From the NCBI RefSeq assembly GCF_030652775.1, contig NZ_JAUSPS010000052.1, positions 62,001-126,000 of the forward strand: DNA of 64,000 bases, read 5' to 3'. The position numbers and the translations under genes are program-made. This document shows positions 25,108 to 33,282 of the stretch, one piece after another; positions within the stretch are counted from its first letter, which is position 1, and every line of letters begins with the position of its first letter. Under the pieces are notes generated by a model, which saw only the letters and a program-made list of their open reading frames with translations, searched no databases and was not told the DNA's origin. The DNA comes from Acetobacterium sp. Its GTDB lineage: Bacteria; Bacillota; Clostridia; Eubacteriales; Eubacteriaceae.

Positions 25108-25680
25108 ATGGCACATAAATTTAACCCCAATAATAAAAAGAAACTGGATAATGAGTGGCGCCGGGAAAACCTGCCGCCGGTTGAGACGTTGGAAAAACTG
25201 GGTTTGAAACCGGGCGACGTTTTTGCTGATATCGGCTGCGGGATCGGCTATTTTACCATTCCGGCGGCACAGATGATTGGGAATAACTGCGCCTATGCCC
25301 TGGACACCTTGTCGGAAATGCTGGCAGAGGTTGAACTGCGCAGCACCGCAGCAGGGGTGAAGAATATTGAAATAGTAAAAACCGCAGAGTTGGATCTGTT
25401 GATTCCCGATGAGTCTGTCAGTTTTGGCTTGATGGTCAATGTGATTCATGAGATTGTCGATAAAAATCAGTTTCTGGAAGAAATCAGCCGGATTATCAAG
25501 CCCGGGGGGAAGTTGGCCGTTATTGATTGGGAAAAAGGGGAAACAGAAATGGGACCACCTATCGATCATCGGTTTGGAAAAGAAGAGCTAACAGCGATGT
25601 TAAAGGAAATCGATTTTGAATGTCAGGAAACGATGAAATTTACTGAAAATTTCTATGGGCTTGTTTTCTCAAAAAAATAA
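25108..25680 (+). CDS. Class I SAM-dependent methyltransferase
   Basis: A 190-residue methyltransferase. Motif I is VFADIGCGIGYFTIP, the post-II acidic residue lies in ALDTLSEML, and IIKPGGKLAVIDW is typical of UbiE-like enzymes. The substrate is unknown. The SD is ACAGGAG. It has its own promoter element after the polyamine terminator, and a thioesterase follows 27 bases downstream. Confidence 0.85.
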   Translation: MAHKFNPNNKKKLDNEWRRENLPPVETLEKLGLKPGDVFADIGCGIGYFTIPAAQMIGNNCAYALDTLSEMLAEVELRSTAAGVKNIEIVKTAELDLLIPDESVSFGLMVNVIHEIVDKNQFLEEISRIIKPGGKLAVIDWEKGETEMGPPIDHRFGKEELTAMLKEIDFECQETMKFTENFYGLVFSKK

Positions 25681-25707
25681 ATTAACATCACTGGAAAGGT
25701 AGCTGAA

Positions 25708-26097
25708 ATGAATAAAGAAATGATTAAAACAGTCGAAAATGATCAGTTTGCCAAATTACTTGGATTGGAGTTGATAAAGGTCGATATTGGCTATGCCGAA
25801 GTTAGAATGGAGATTAAAGCAGAACATTTCAATGGGTTAGGTATTGTCCAGGGCGGAGCCATTTTTACCCTGGCTGATTTTGCCTTTGCGGCAGCATCAA
25901 ATGCCGGCGGAAAGGTTACCGTTGGCATCAATGCCAATATCACCTATTTCAAACCGGCCAAGGGGAGATATCTGCTGGCCAAAGCCACCGAAACCTCGTC
26001 AAGCCGAAGTCTCTGCAATTATAACGTGGATATTTTTGATGAAGACAATGCGGTGCTGGTTGCCAGATTCAATGCCGCCGGCTTTATCAAAAATTAA
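25708..26097 (+). CDS. PaaI-like hotdog-fold thioesterase
   Basis: A 129-residue hotdog protein. HFNGLGIVQGGAIFTLADFAFAAASN carries the HGG-like loop (here QGG) and the helix of the PaaI/YbgC class, followed by strands TVGINANITYFKPA. It probably hydrolyses an acyl-CoA or aryl-CoA thioester in the cytosol. It ends before a bidirectional terminator. Confidence 0.85.
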   Translation: MNKEMIKTVENDQFAKLLGLELIKVDIGYAEVRMEIKAEHFNGLGIVQGGAIFTLADFAFAAASNAGGKVTVGINANITYFKPAKGRYLLAKATETSSSRSLCNYNVDIFDEDNAVLVARFNAAGFIKN

Positions 26098-26144
26098 AAT
26101 GTCCCGATCGAAGTTCAAGAAGAATAGAAATTAAATAGAATCAT

Positions 26145-26178
26145 AAAAAAAAGTGATGGCTTAGCCATCACTTTTTTT
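26145..26178. terminator. Bidirectional terminator
   Basis: GTGATGGC (26153-26160), loop TTA, GCCATCAC (26164-26171), flanked by an A-run and a T-run. The loop is also the stop codon of the minus-strand gene that begins here, so it serves both converging operons. Confidence 0.93.
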
Positions 26179-26664
26179 TATAATCTTTAGATAGATAAAT
26201 CCGAGCACTGAAGCCAGAAATACCAGCACGAAGCCAATGATGATTTTCGGAGACGAAACCGATTCTTCGGTGACATAACCGGCCTCTATAACCGTGATGG
26301 AGTTGCTGTGAATGTCGACATCGCCACCATGTTGGGCACAGGCCTGGTTAAACACGCCGGTGACCTGTAGCTGGTCACCAATATGTTTGTAGTCCCCAAA
26401 AAACTTAATCCTCTGGGCATCGTCAAGTGGCATCCAGATGCCCATGGCATTGGTACCGTCATTGATATTGACCCAGGCATGATCGCCGCGTTCCATCGCT
26501 TCACCAATGGCTTCACCGGTAACGGTGACGGTTTGACCGTCCATTGCTTCGGCATTTTCCACCAGCTGATTTAGTTCGACCACATCAGCGGCTGATACCC
26601 CGCCACTTAAACAGAAAAGCAGGCTCACCGTAAGAATAAGGGTTTTTATTATTTTGTCCAACAT
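26161..26664 (-). CDS. Secreted, membrane-anchored OB-fold-like protein of the trk operon
   Basis: A 167-residue protein with an N-terminal signal peptide (hydrophobic to about residue 22, then GGVSAAD), a beta-rich domain with the pattern GQTVTVTGEAIG...WVNINDGTNAMGIWM...VTGVFNQACAQHGGDVDIHS that looks like an OB fold, and a C-terminal transmembrane helix with a KIIKKSDG tail. The domain should face outward. It overlaps trkH by 16 bases, so it is probably an accessory or sensor of potassium uptake. No specific family function is known to me. Confidence 0.65.
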   Translation of the reverse strand: MLDKIIKTLILTVSLLFCLSGGVSAADVVELNQLVENAEAMDGQTVTVTGEAIGEAMERGDHAWVNINDGTNAMGIWMPLDDAQRIKFFGDYKHIGDQLQVTGVFNQACAQHGGDVDIHSNSITVIEAGYVTEESVSSPKIIIGFVLVFLASVLGFIYLKIIKKSDG

Positions 26665-28175
26665 TTTTTTATGCCTCCGATGATGAAGCCGATGAGGGCG
26701 AAAACAGAAAGGAATTCCAGTCGGCCCAGATACATGGCAATAATATAGTAGACTTTCATAACTGCCGGCATGCCAGTGGCGGTGATACCGATAGATAATC
26801 CCACATTTCCGGTAATCGAGGCAGATTCAAAGGCGGCACTGGCCAGCGGGTAACCGCAAAAGGTTCCGATCAGTGTTCCGATGGCAAAGGTGATCAGATA
26901 ACAGATGATGATCAGTCCAGAAGCCTTCACCAGACCATCCGCCAGAATCTGATCTTTAATGTGGTGGAAGCGAAAGACCTTGACTTTACGTTCTGAAGCC
27001 AACAAGCGTTTCACATCAGCAAGGATGCTTTTAAAGATGATGCCAACTCGCAGTCCTTTAAAGCCGCCGGCGGTGGAACAGGCCGAGCCGCCAATTAGCA
27101 TCACAATGACGAGAATCAGAATCCCGAAGTCACCCCACTCCAACGCAAATTGTCGGGCATAAACCGAACCGAACCCGGTGGTGGTATGGGCGGATAAAAC
27201 ATTGTAAACAACCCGCCGAAATATCGCAATGGCATCATTATAAACGCCGGTCCGGGCCAACCACAAGACGGCCAGAACGCTGGCCAGAAACGAGGTGATA
27301 AAAAAGCTCTGGGTTTCGATGTTTTTGATCAATTCTTTTTTATTACCGGAAAGAATTGCATAATGCAGGCCAAAATTCAGTGAACCCAGAATAAAAAAGA
27401 TGATCGTCAGGCTCTCATAAGAAAAGCTATGGTAATACATCATGTTCTGGGTATAGGGGGCAAAACCACCGGTGCTCCAGGATGATGCAAAAATAAACAG
27501 TCCATTAAAAAATGCCGACAGGGGGGTTAGTCCGATGGTCATGCCGTCAATCCACAAGGCCGCGGTTCCGATGAGCAGATAAACCATGCTGATTTTCCAG
27601 ATGATCCGAGCCGTCCCCTTGACATTGGGAACCAGGTCGATATCTTTGGCTTCACCGACATAAAAGATGTAGGCACCGCCGGTTTCTTTTAATAAAAAGG
27701 TCAGCGCCAGAACAACCATGCCCTGACCGCCAATAAAGGTGAGCATGTGACGCCACATGTTTAAACTGAGCGAGATATGATCCAGATCCTGGGTCAATAC
27801 CATTCCTGTGGTGGTAAAACCGCTCATGACATCAAAACAGGCATCCAAAAGCGAATTGACATGGCCGCTGAGCAAATAGGGAATGGCACACAAAAACATC
27901 AAAATGATCCAGGAAAGTGACGCTACCACAAAACCGTGTTTCCACTGGACAAAGCTCTTGTTGAGGCGGGTCTGCTTTCCGATTATAATGAGGAGCAGGC
28001 CGAGAATAACAGAAATAGCCATGGTAATGACAAAGTCCCAAAAGGGATTCCATTCCTGAAGTGCCACCGCTGTCAAAATCGGCAGAACCATCAGCAGGGC
28101 GATGCCGAGAACAACAAAACCGGTATAGTAACTGATAATAAAGATACTGTAAAAACGTCCTTTAAAAGTATTCAT
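26649..28175 (-). CDS. trkH: Trk/Ktr-type potassium uptake membrane subunit TrkH
   Basis: A 508-residue membrane protein with four pore-loop repeats whose selectivity-filter glycines are visible in GFTTTGMV, SSWSTGGFA, HTTTGFGS and SITGNVGLS. It forms the K+ (or Na+) translocating subunit gated by TrkA rings. It is encoded downstream of two trkA copies and a small ORF. It has only a weak ribosome site, so translation is probably coupled to that small ORF. Confidence 0.95.
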   Translation of the reverse strand: MNTFKGRFYSIFIISYYTGFVVLGIALLMVLPILTAVALQEWNPFWDFVITMAISVILGLLLIIIGKQTRLNKSFVQWKHGFVVASLSWIILMFLCAIPYLLSGHVNSLLDACFDVMSGFTTTGMVLTQDLDHISLSLNMWRHMLTFIGGQGMVVLALTFLLKETGGAYIFYVGEAKDIDLVPNVKGTARIIWKISMVYLLIGTAALWIDGMTIGLTPLSAFFNGLFIFASSWSTGGFAPYTQNMMYYHSFSYESLTIIFFILGSLNFGLHYAILSGNKKELIKNIETQSFFITSFLASVLAVLWLARTGVYNDAIAIFRRVVYNVLSAHTTTGFGSVYARQFALEWGDFGILILVIVMLIGGSACSTAGGFKGLRVGIIFKSILADVKRLLASERKVKVFRFHHIKDQILADGLVKASGLIIICYLITFAIGTLIGTFCGYPLASAAFESASITGNVGLSIGITATGMPAVMKVYYIIAMYLGRLEFLSVFALIGFIIGGIKKCWTK

Positions 28176-28182
28176 GGCGATA

Positions 28183-28284
28183 CTAAATCACCACAAGGGT
28201 TAGAATAAAAAACATCAGCACATATGCTGATACCGACAGCAGTTCTGTCATCAATCCCATTAGTTCATTTTTTCGTGATTCCAT
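28183..28284 (-). CDS. 33-residue single-helix membrane microprotein in the trk operon
   Basis: The frame starts at ATG 28282-28284 with a strong GGGGAGG ribosome site and ends with TAG seven bases before the trkH start. The first ten residues are polar (MESRKNELMG), and the rest is one hydrophobic helix (LLSVSAYVLMFFILTLVVI). It is too short for most gene finders. By analogy with KdpF, a small helix of a K+ transporter, it may be a stabilising subunit of the Trk complex. That role is inference; the ORF geometry is directly visible. Confidence 0.65.
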   Translation of the reverse strand: MESRKNELMGLMTELLSVSAYVLMFFILTLVVI

Positions 28285-28300
28285 TTTATTGTCCTCCCCG

Positions 28301-28951
28301 TTATAGGTATTTTTTTAATTTTGCTAAAGCCGCCTTATTGGTAATGACCAGCACCTTGTCATTTTCTAAAAACTGAGTATCACCTCTGGGGTAAATGACT
28401 TGTTCATCCCTAAGAATTGAAGTGATGACGCATTCGGCGGGCAAATCCATGTTTTGGATAAATTGATTGGACCACCTGTCACCAGCATGAATGATGATTT
28501 CCACAAGAATCATGGAGCCACGTTCAAAGGTATGGATCAGTTTAAAATTATCCTTGTCAAATTCGTATTCAATAAGATTGGCAATCACCTCGGTGCTGCA
28601 AACCGTCTTATCCACCCCCAAGGCTTTGAACATGGAAATGTTCTTGGGATTATTGATCCGGGCGATTGTTTTGTTGATATTAAAACTGACCTTGGCAATT
28701 TCGCAGATCACCAGATTTTCTTCATCGGTTCCAGTGACGGCGGCAATAATTTCAGCCTCCTGGATGCCGGCGTCTTTTAAAACTTCCAGATCAGTACCGT
28801 CACCGCAAATTATTTCAGTGTCGATATCCTCGGCGATTTTCTGGCAAATCGCACTGTTTCTTTCAATTAAGACGACGTGTTAGCCTCTTTTTTTAAGGGT
28901 CTTGACCAGATAATAGCCAACCTTTCCGCCGCCGATAATGATTGATTTCAT
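28301..28951 (-). pseudogene. trkA: trkA interrupted by an in-frame UAA codon
   Basis: The 217-codon frame encodes a full TrkA/RCK protein (IIIGGGKVGYYLVKTL at the start, RCK-C at the end), but codon 24 is TAA (28880-28882), between KKRG and HVVLIE. The frame is intact on both sides, so a single substitution (for example from a TAC or TAT tyrosine codon) explains it. AAGGAG precedes the ATG, which overlaps the upstream trkA stop as ATGA. Only RCK-C could be made from the next internal ATG at 28711. It is either a true nonsense mutation or a base-call error. Confidence 0.8.
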
Positions 28952-29601
28952 AGTGTTATCTCCTTAGCCAGTGATGTAATGAGTTTATCCTTGTCTTTTT
29001 TTAGAATGGTGCAGATGATTTTTGCACCATAAGGAACCAGCTCATCTTTTTTGGGAAAAACAAAGCGATCGGCCACCATTAAGCCGGACAGAATGCAGTG
29101 GTATTTTTCTTCGATGCTTTTTACCGTATAAGGCTTGTGTTTTTTAACGGTCAGTTCAATAATTTCAGTGTCTTCTTGGATGACCGCAAGCACTTCCACA
29201 TTTTTTTCTGAGATCTTCCGTTTAAGGATCTCCACCCCCAGCTGGGTGGGGCAAATGGTATCAATACCGAGCATGTCATAAATATGTTTTCGGCTGGGAT
29301 CCCCGACACGGGCAATGATTCGTGGCACATTGTAGATCTTTTTGGCGATCAGGGACACCGTAATATTAATATTGTCATCAGCGGTTACCGCTAAAACAAA
29401 ATTGGCGCGTTTGATTCCAGCTTCAAGCAAACGATCGCTATCATATTCAATGCCTTTAAATTTGGAGCCATTAAAACCGCTCCCCAGAACATTCAATTTT
29501 TCGCTGTCATGGTCGATGACGGAAATGTCGTATCCAGTGATGGATAACTCTTTGGCTAAGGTACTGCCTAGCTTGCCACAGCCAACAATAATGATGTGCA
29601 T
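28948..29601 (-). CDS. trkA: TrkA/RCK-domain potassium-uptake regulator
   Basis: A 217-residue protein with RCK-N (IIVGCGKLGSTLAKEL, acidic VIDHD, ADDNINI) and RCK-C (VKSIEEKYHCILSGLM). It binds NAD(H) and gates TrkH. It is the first gene of the minus-strand trk operon and overlaps the broken trkA copy by four bases. With the copy at 28301-28951 it would form a two-gene trkA pair like the one at 9.5-10.9 kb. Confidence 0.93.
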   Translation of the reverse strand: MHIIIVGCGKLGSTLAKELSITGYDISVIDHDSEKLNVLGSGFNGSKFKGIEYDSDRLLEAGIKRANFVLAVTADDNINITVSLIAKKIYNVPRIIARVGDPSRKHIYDMLGIDTICPTQLGVEILKRKISEKNVEVLAVIQEDTEIIELTVKKHKPYTVKSIEEKYHCILSGLMVADRFVFPKKDELVPYGAKIICTILKKDKDKLITSLAKEITL

Positions 29602-29747
29602 AATTTTCTCCTAAATATGAAGCTGAGATGATGGATAAATTAAGTATTGTTGTTATTATTTATCCTACTAAAAAATTATCACAGTTCCTATAAAGTTTGT
29701 ATAAAGATATTAATACCTTATATAAATTTAATGTTAATGGATAAGCG

Positions 29748-29776
29748 TTGAAAAATTAACAGTCTTTCGTTATAAT
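29748..29776 (+). promoter_or_regulatory. Promoter of the flavoprotein gene
   Basis: TTGAAA (29748-29753), a 17-bp spacer and TATAAT (29771-29776). Confidence 0.75.
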
Positions 29777-29806
29777 GAGGTAAACAGGCGTTAATTTGAG
29801 AGAGAG

Positions 29807-30526
29807 ATGGGAAAAATGAAGATAACCGTAATCAATGGAACCATGCGCCATGGCAGCACCTGGCATTGTAAGAACTTGCTAGTGGAAAAGATTGCGCAAT
29901 GGGAAGAAACTCAGGTCAGAGAGTTTTATCTGCCTAAAGACATGGCGGATTTTTGTAGCGGCTGTTTTTCCTGCTTTTTAAAAGGCGAAGACAGCTGCCC
30001 GCAGTCCGACCAGATCCAGCCGATTGTTGCCGCTTTGGAAGAGGCCGACCTGGTGATTCTAACCTCTCCGGTTTACGGGTTGGATGTTAGCGGACAGCTA
30101 AAAGCCTTGTTGGATCATCTGTGTTTTATGTGGCTCAGTCACCGACCCAATCCGAAGATGTTTAATAAGGTGGGGATCAGTTTTGCTACTACGGCTGGAG
30201 CGGGGCTTGCCCATACCACCAAAACGATGCAGAACAGTCTGAAATTTTGGGGTGTCAAAAAACGATTTGCCAGCAAACAGCGAGTGGCGGCCATGAAATG
30301 GAGTGACATACCTGAAAAGAAGCGCAGTCAAATTGAAAAAGAGATGGCACAACTGGCAAAAAAAGCCACCGCATCGGTGGCTAATATCGAGCACAGCACG
30401 GCACCCTTATTCAGAAAAATGATGTTTAAGATGATGAAGCAGGCGATGATAAAGAATGACTGGAATCCCACCGATCGTAATCACTGGGAAGCCCATGGTT
30501 GGCTAAACGGGACGAAGCCCTTTTAA
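29807..30526 (+). CDS. Iron-sulfur flavoprotein/NADPH-dependent FMN reductase family protein
   Basis: A 239-residue flavodoxin-fold protein (KITVINGTMRHGST for the FMN phosphate loop, LTSPVYGLDVSGQLKALLDH near the isoalloxazine). It carries a compact cysteine motif CSGCFSCFLKGEDSC, that is Cx2Cx2Cx7C, matching the [4Fe-4S] motif of archaeal and clostridial iron-sulfur flavoproteins. It is probably a cytosolic electron-transfer or reductase protein. The start is ATG 29807; ATG 29816 is an alternative. It converges with the next gene, with only two bases between the stops. Confidence 0.82.
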   Translation: MGKMKITVINGTMRHGSTWHCKNLLVEKIAQWEETQVREFYLPKDMADFCSGCFSCFLKGEDSCPQSDQIQPIVAALEEADLVILTSPVYGLDVSGQLKALLDHLCFMWLSHRPNPKMFNKVGISFATTAGAGLAHTTKTMQNSLKFWGVKKRFASKQRVAAMKWSDIPEKKRSQIEKEMAQLAKKATASVANIEHSTAPLFRKMMFKMMKQAMIKNDWNPTDRNHWEAHGWLNGTKPF

Positions 30527-30528
30527 GA

Positions 30529-31899
30529 TCAGACGACCTCGATGGCGGTGGTCATGCTGAGAATTTGGGCTAACCGATCGCGGGGCAGCGCACGCATATA
30601 AGCATCCAAATTTTGCTGCAGGCGGATTTCGGAAGCTGAATAATCAATGGCGTCAATGGCCGGATGGAGGGGATGACGTTTGGTCAGTACGGCCAGTTCA
30701 ATGTCCTCCAGCAGATCAAAGATCATTGCCGCTTCGGGGGACTCCAGTTCGCCGGCAATGAGCAGGTCTTCCATATCGGCCAGGGTTTTAATATGCTCTT
30801 TAATGATAGCCAGCTTATCGTCGAAAAAGCGGCAGGACAAAAACTCCACCACCAGTTCGCGATAAGCCTGGTCATCCATTTTAATCCCCATATTGTAGTG
30901 GACAAGGGGCTTGATATTGGGATTATAGCGGGGCACAAAAACCTTGTTGAGAGCGTGGCTGGCCAGTCCCTTGTGAACCGTGGTGGTGATCTGCGGGAGA
31001 CTGGCGATTAGGTATTTTTTCAATGATGGATTGGTTAGTTCCAGATCGGTGATCAACTCCCAGGCCGCAATTTCTAATTGCCTTTGGAGCTCGGCCGGAT
31101 GGCGACTTTTTAATTTTTTATCCAGCCCATTGAGATCAGCCGGGCTGAAATCCAGCGGCGACAGGGGAACATTTAATAATTGGCAACCCAGTGCATTTTG
31201 AAAAACCTGGGCACCGATATTATCGAGCAGATTTTTGTAGGATTCATCATAACCGCTCATCACTTCATGAATGATATCCGCATCAAAATAGGAACAAAAC
31301 AAGTTTTCATAATACAGGCTTTCTAGATACTTGATGACGAACTCAACTCCAGCCAGATCCGTTACCGGATGGATCAGTTGATAGTCGATGTCGCTAGGGA
31401 TCTCATGGACATGAAAATTGATTTCATAGCTTTCAAAAAAGGGCTTAAAACCTTGGTCAATGGTGATGTTATAGGCTTGATTGGCGGTTTTGAGTTTGCT
31501 TTTGCGAACCCGGTTAAAAAAATAATTGGCCACGTTTATTTTCCGCTTCAGCACCTGATAACCATATTCATAGAGCTTTTCAATCGGTTCATTTTCAATA
31601 TGAAAGAGGGCGGCGTCCACATCGGGCAGCGATTTAAGGTAGATGCCGATGGTATAGAGGTTGGAGGCCATGATTCCCTGGGCGATTTCAACCCGAACCG
31701 AGCTGCTTTTGCCCTTGGTAAACCGTTCGGTACAGTCAGCCAGAAGTTTAAGACACTCCAGCTGAATGCGCTCGGATTCTTTGGGGCTCAGTGCGCCCTT
31801 GACATAGGCCTCCTGGAGCAGCGACTGAAAATAAAATTCGCCACTCAGTTTATTGACATCAATCTTGGTCTGTTTTTTGAGATTATTATTCATCGTCAT
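30529..31899 (-). CDS. Conserved uncharacterised protein (probably DUF6179)
   Basis: A 456-residue soluble, mostly helical protein with no transmembrane segment and no catalytic motif that I recognise. It resembles the Firmicute proteins annotated as DUF6179, which pair with DUF6323; I state this from memory and with modest confidence. It overlaps the upstream gene by 14 bases, so the two are translated together. Function unknown. Confidence 0.55.
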   Translation of the reverse strand: MTMNNNLKKQTKIDVNKLSGEFYFQSLLQEAYVKGALSPKESERIQLECLKLLADCTERFTKGKSSSVRVEIAQGIMASNLYTIGIYLKSLPDVDAALFHIENEPIEKLYEYGYQVLKRKINVANYFFNRVRKSKLKTANQAYNITIDQGFKPFFESYEINFHVHEIPSDIDYQLIHPVTDLAGVEFVIKYLESLYYENLFCSYFDADIIHEVMSGYDESYKNLLDNIGAQVFQNALGCQLLNVPLSPLDFSPADLNGLDKKLKSRHPAELQRQLEIAAWELITDLELTNPSLKKYLIASLPQITTTVHKGLASHALNKVFVPRYNPNIKPLVHYNMGIKMDDQAYRELVVEFLSCRFFDDKLAIIKEHIKTLADMEDLLIAGELESPEAAMIFDLLEDIELAVLTKRHPLHPAIDAIDYSASEIRLQQNLDAYMRALPRDRLAQILSMTTAIEVV

Positions 31900-32383
31900 C
31901 CTCTTCTTCCATCAATTTTTCGCTATCATACAGATCATTATAATCGGGATCCAGTCCCAGCCGCACGTTTTTAGCCATCCGTTCCAGTTCCCGAAATTTA
32001 AGTTGATCCAGAGAGCCCTGACAGACCCCATCAAAATATTTTTTCATATAGCCGATGAGATCATCATCGCTCATCAAATCCAGGGTTTCATTTTTAAAAT
32101 AATAAAATATCTCAACCAGCTCATTCAAGAATTCGGCATAGCGGTATTGGGAGATATAGGGGGTGTCGGCAAAGGTCAGGATTACTTTTTCAATGATTCC
32201 GCCGCCAAACTCGATGCGACCAAAATTTTTCAGCGAATAGGATCGGGTTTCGACCAGTTCCAGCGCCTGTTCTTCGGACAACACCAGTGCATAGTCTTCA
32301 GTAATTTTATTGCATAACAGCACTTCCGAAACGGCCTGTTTTTCGATCAGAAAATGGTCAAACAACATAAGATCAAATGACAT
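31886..32383 (-). CDS. Conserved uncharacterised protein (probably DUF6323)
   Basis: A 165-residue, probably helical protein with an acidic C-terminus (EKLMEEEDDDE). It looks like the usual partner of the overlapping downstream gene. No enzymatic motif is visible. It is divergent from the short regulated transcript at 32.46 kb, and the inverted repeat at 32425-32450 lies between them and could control both. Confidence 0.5.
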   Translation of the reverse strand: MSFDLMLFDHFLIEKQAVSEVLLCNKITEDYALVLSEEQALELVETRSYSLKNFGRIEFGGGIIEKVILTFADTPYISQYRYAEFLNELVEIFYYFKNETLDLMSDDDLIGYMKKYFDGVCQGSLDQLKFRELERMAKNVRLGLDPDYNDLYDSEKLMEEEDDDE

Positions 32384-32424
32384 ATTGGGTACCTCTCTAA
32401 AATAAAAACTGTTGATTTAAAAAT

Positions 32425-32458
32425 ACATATTGACAAAACAAGCAATATGTGGTATCAT
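32425..32458 (+). promoter_or_regulatory. Promoter with overlapping inverted-repeat operator
   Basis: TTGACA (32430-32435), a 17-bp spacer and TATCAT (32453-32458). ACATATTG (32425-32432) and CAATATGT (32443-32450) form perfect 8-bp arms 10 bp apart that cover the -35 box and part of the spacer, typical of a repressor or MerR-type site. Confidence 0.65.
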
Positions 32459-32464
32459 TTGTTT

Positions 32465-32584
32465 GTAAAATAATAAAATGGGTTATTTGCGTGTGTATCA
32501 TTTATGATAGCACGGATATCTAAATAAATCAATCATTTTAATGTAAGGCCGACCTTGTTTAAGAAACAGTGTCGGCCTTTTTTT
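32465..32584 (+). ncRNA. Candidate small RNA of about 120 nt
   Basis: A regulated promoter and a strong terminator bound a segment with no proper ORF. It contains a hairpin around ATCATTTATGAT within a CGTG/CACG stem near 32490-32514. A nine-codon ORF from ATG 32479 lacks an SD. It may be a regulatory RNA, or the leader left when a downstream gene was displaced by the intron. Confidence 0.4.
32545..32584 (+). terminator. Intrinsic terminator preceding the group II intron fragment
   Basis: AAGGCCGAC (32545-32553) pairs with GTCGGCCTT (32571-32579), followed by a T-run to 32584. Confidence 0.93.
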
Positions 32585-32585
32585 G

Positions 32586-32938
32586 GTGCGCCCGGCATGG
32601 GCGCAATCTAACGGGTGAAAGTCCCGAGCACGGGTAGGTAGTGCCAAGTGCATAGCTTAAGGCAAGGGTGTCCCCGGCGACGGGGAATCTGAAGGAAGCC
32701 GGCGGCAAACTTCCGGTCTGACGAACAGAAAACATATGCAGACGTGTGCGAATCACCAAAGATAACTGAAACCGAAATCACCAATACAAGCAAGCAGACG
32801 GATGGACTGCTGGAGGAAATTTTAAACCGTGACAATCTGAATCTGGCCTATAAGCAGGTGAAGAAAAACAAGGGTGCAGGTGGAATTGATGGGATGCAGG
32901 TAGATGAACTTCTGCCCTACCTGAATAATAATATATGA
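32586..32938 (+). mobile_element. Truncated group II intron (5' domain and start of its maturase), probably class C
   Basis: The 5' end GTGCGCCCGGCATGGGCGC and the following GTGAAAGTCCCGAGCACGGGTAGG-like segment are typical of group II intron domain I. From 32744 the sequence encodes the start of the reverse transcriptase/maturase (NLAYKQVKKNKGAGGIDGM, then LLPYL) and stops after about 64 codons. Domains V/VI and the rest of the protein are absent, so the element is dead. It begins one base after the T-run of a terminator, the known insertion preference of group IIC introns. Confidence 0.8.
32744..32938 (+). pseudogene. N-terminal remnant of group II intron reverse transcriptase/maturase
   Basis: About 64 codons beginning at a GTG, with LLEEILNRDNLNLAYKQV followed by KGAGGIDGMQVDELLPYL, the typical start of LtrA-type proteins, which normally exceed 400 residues. 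Similarity is lost around 32930, where the reading frame ends at TGA. Non-functional. Confidence 0.75.
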
Positions 32939-33282
32939 ACAAACAGGATTTCACGGATCTTGAATTTTATTAAATCTATTGACGATCAATGCCTAAAAAT
33001 GGCATACTAGAACTAATTGAAAATTGCAAATATAATAAAAAAACGAATGCATCGTATTAAAAATTGTTTTTTAAACAGATCACAGGGTGGAACTGATATA
33101 ATACAGCAGCAAGCGTAAAATGATGCCAGGTAAAAGATCAGCGGCAGATTGGTTAGCATGAAAAGAGACTAATTGCAGTGATGGCAATAAGACTGGGCAA
33201 TGCCAGCCTTTGCAGAGAATTTAAGATAACAGGAAGAGATCACTACGGTTAAACGTTAACCGATGATTGAAGAAGGAAAACT
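32939..33282 (+). other. Intergenic region with possible promoters, no gene
   Basis: I see no protein-coding gene. There is a possible promoter TTGACG-18-CATACT (32979-33008), an extended -10 TGATATAAT (33094-33102), and an inverted repeat GGTTAA/TTAACC (33247-33261) just before the ribosome site of the next gene. No c-di-GMP riboswitch consensus was found. Part of it may be debris from the intron deletion. Confidence 0.4.

Noticed and set aside
28880-28882. Recoding of the in-frame stop in trkA as selenocysteine or pyrrolysine
   Set aside because: The codon is UAA; selenocysteine uses UGA and pyrrolysine UAG, and the site is not catalytic in the RCK fold.
33181-33252. Small ORF of 23 codons (ATG 33181)
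   Set aside because: No ribosome site and no hydrophobic or conserved features; it is more likely chance.
33003-33282. c-di-GMP riboswitch before the GGDEF-HD-GYP gene
   Set aside because: I looked for the conserved GGCAAACC and GCAAAGCC-type blocks of the class I aptamer and for class II features. None is present here or in the other leaders of the signalling genes.
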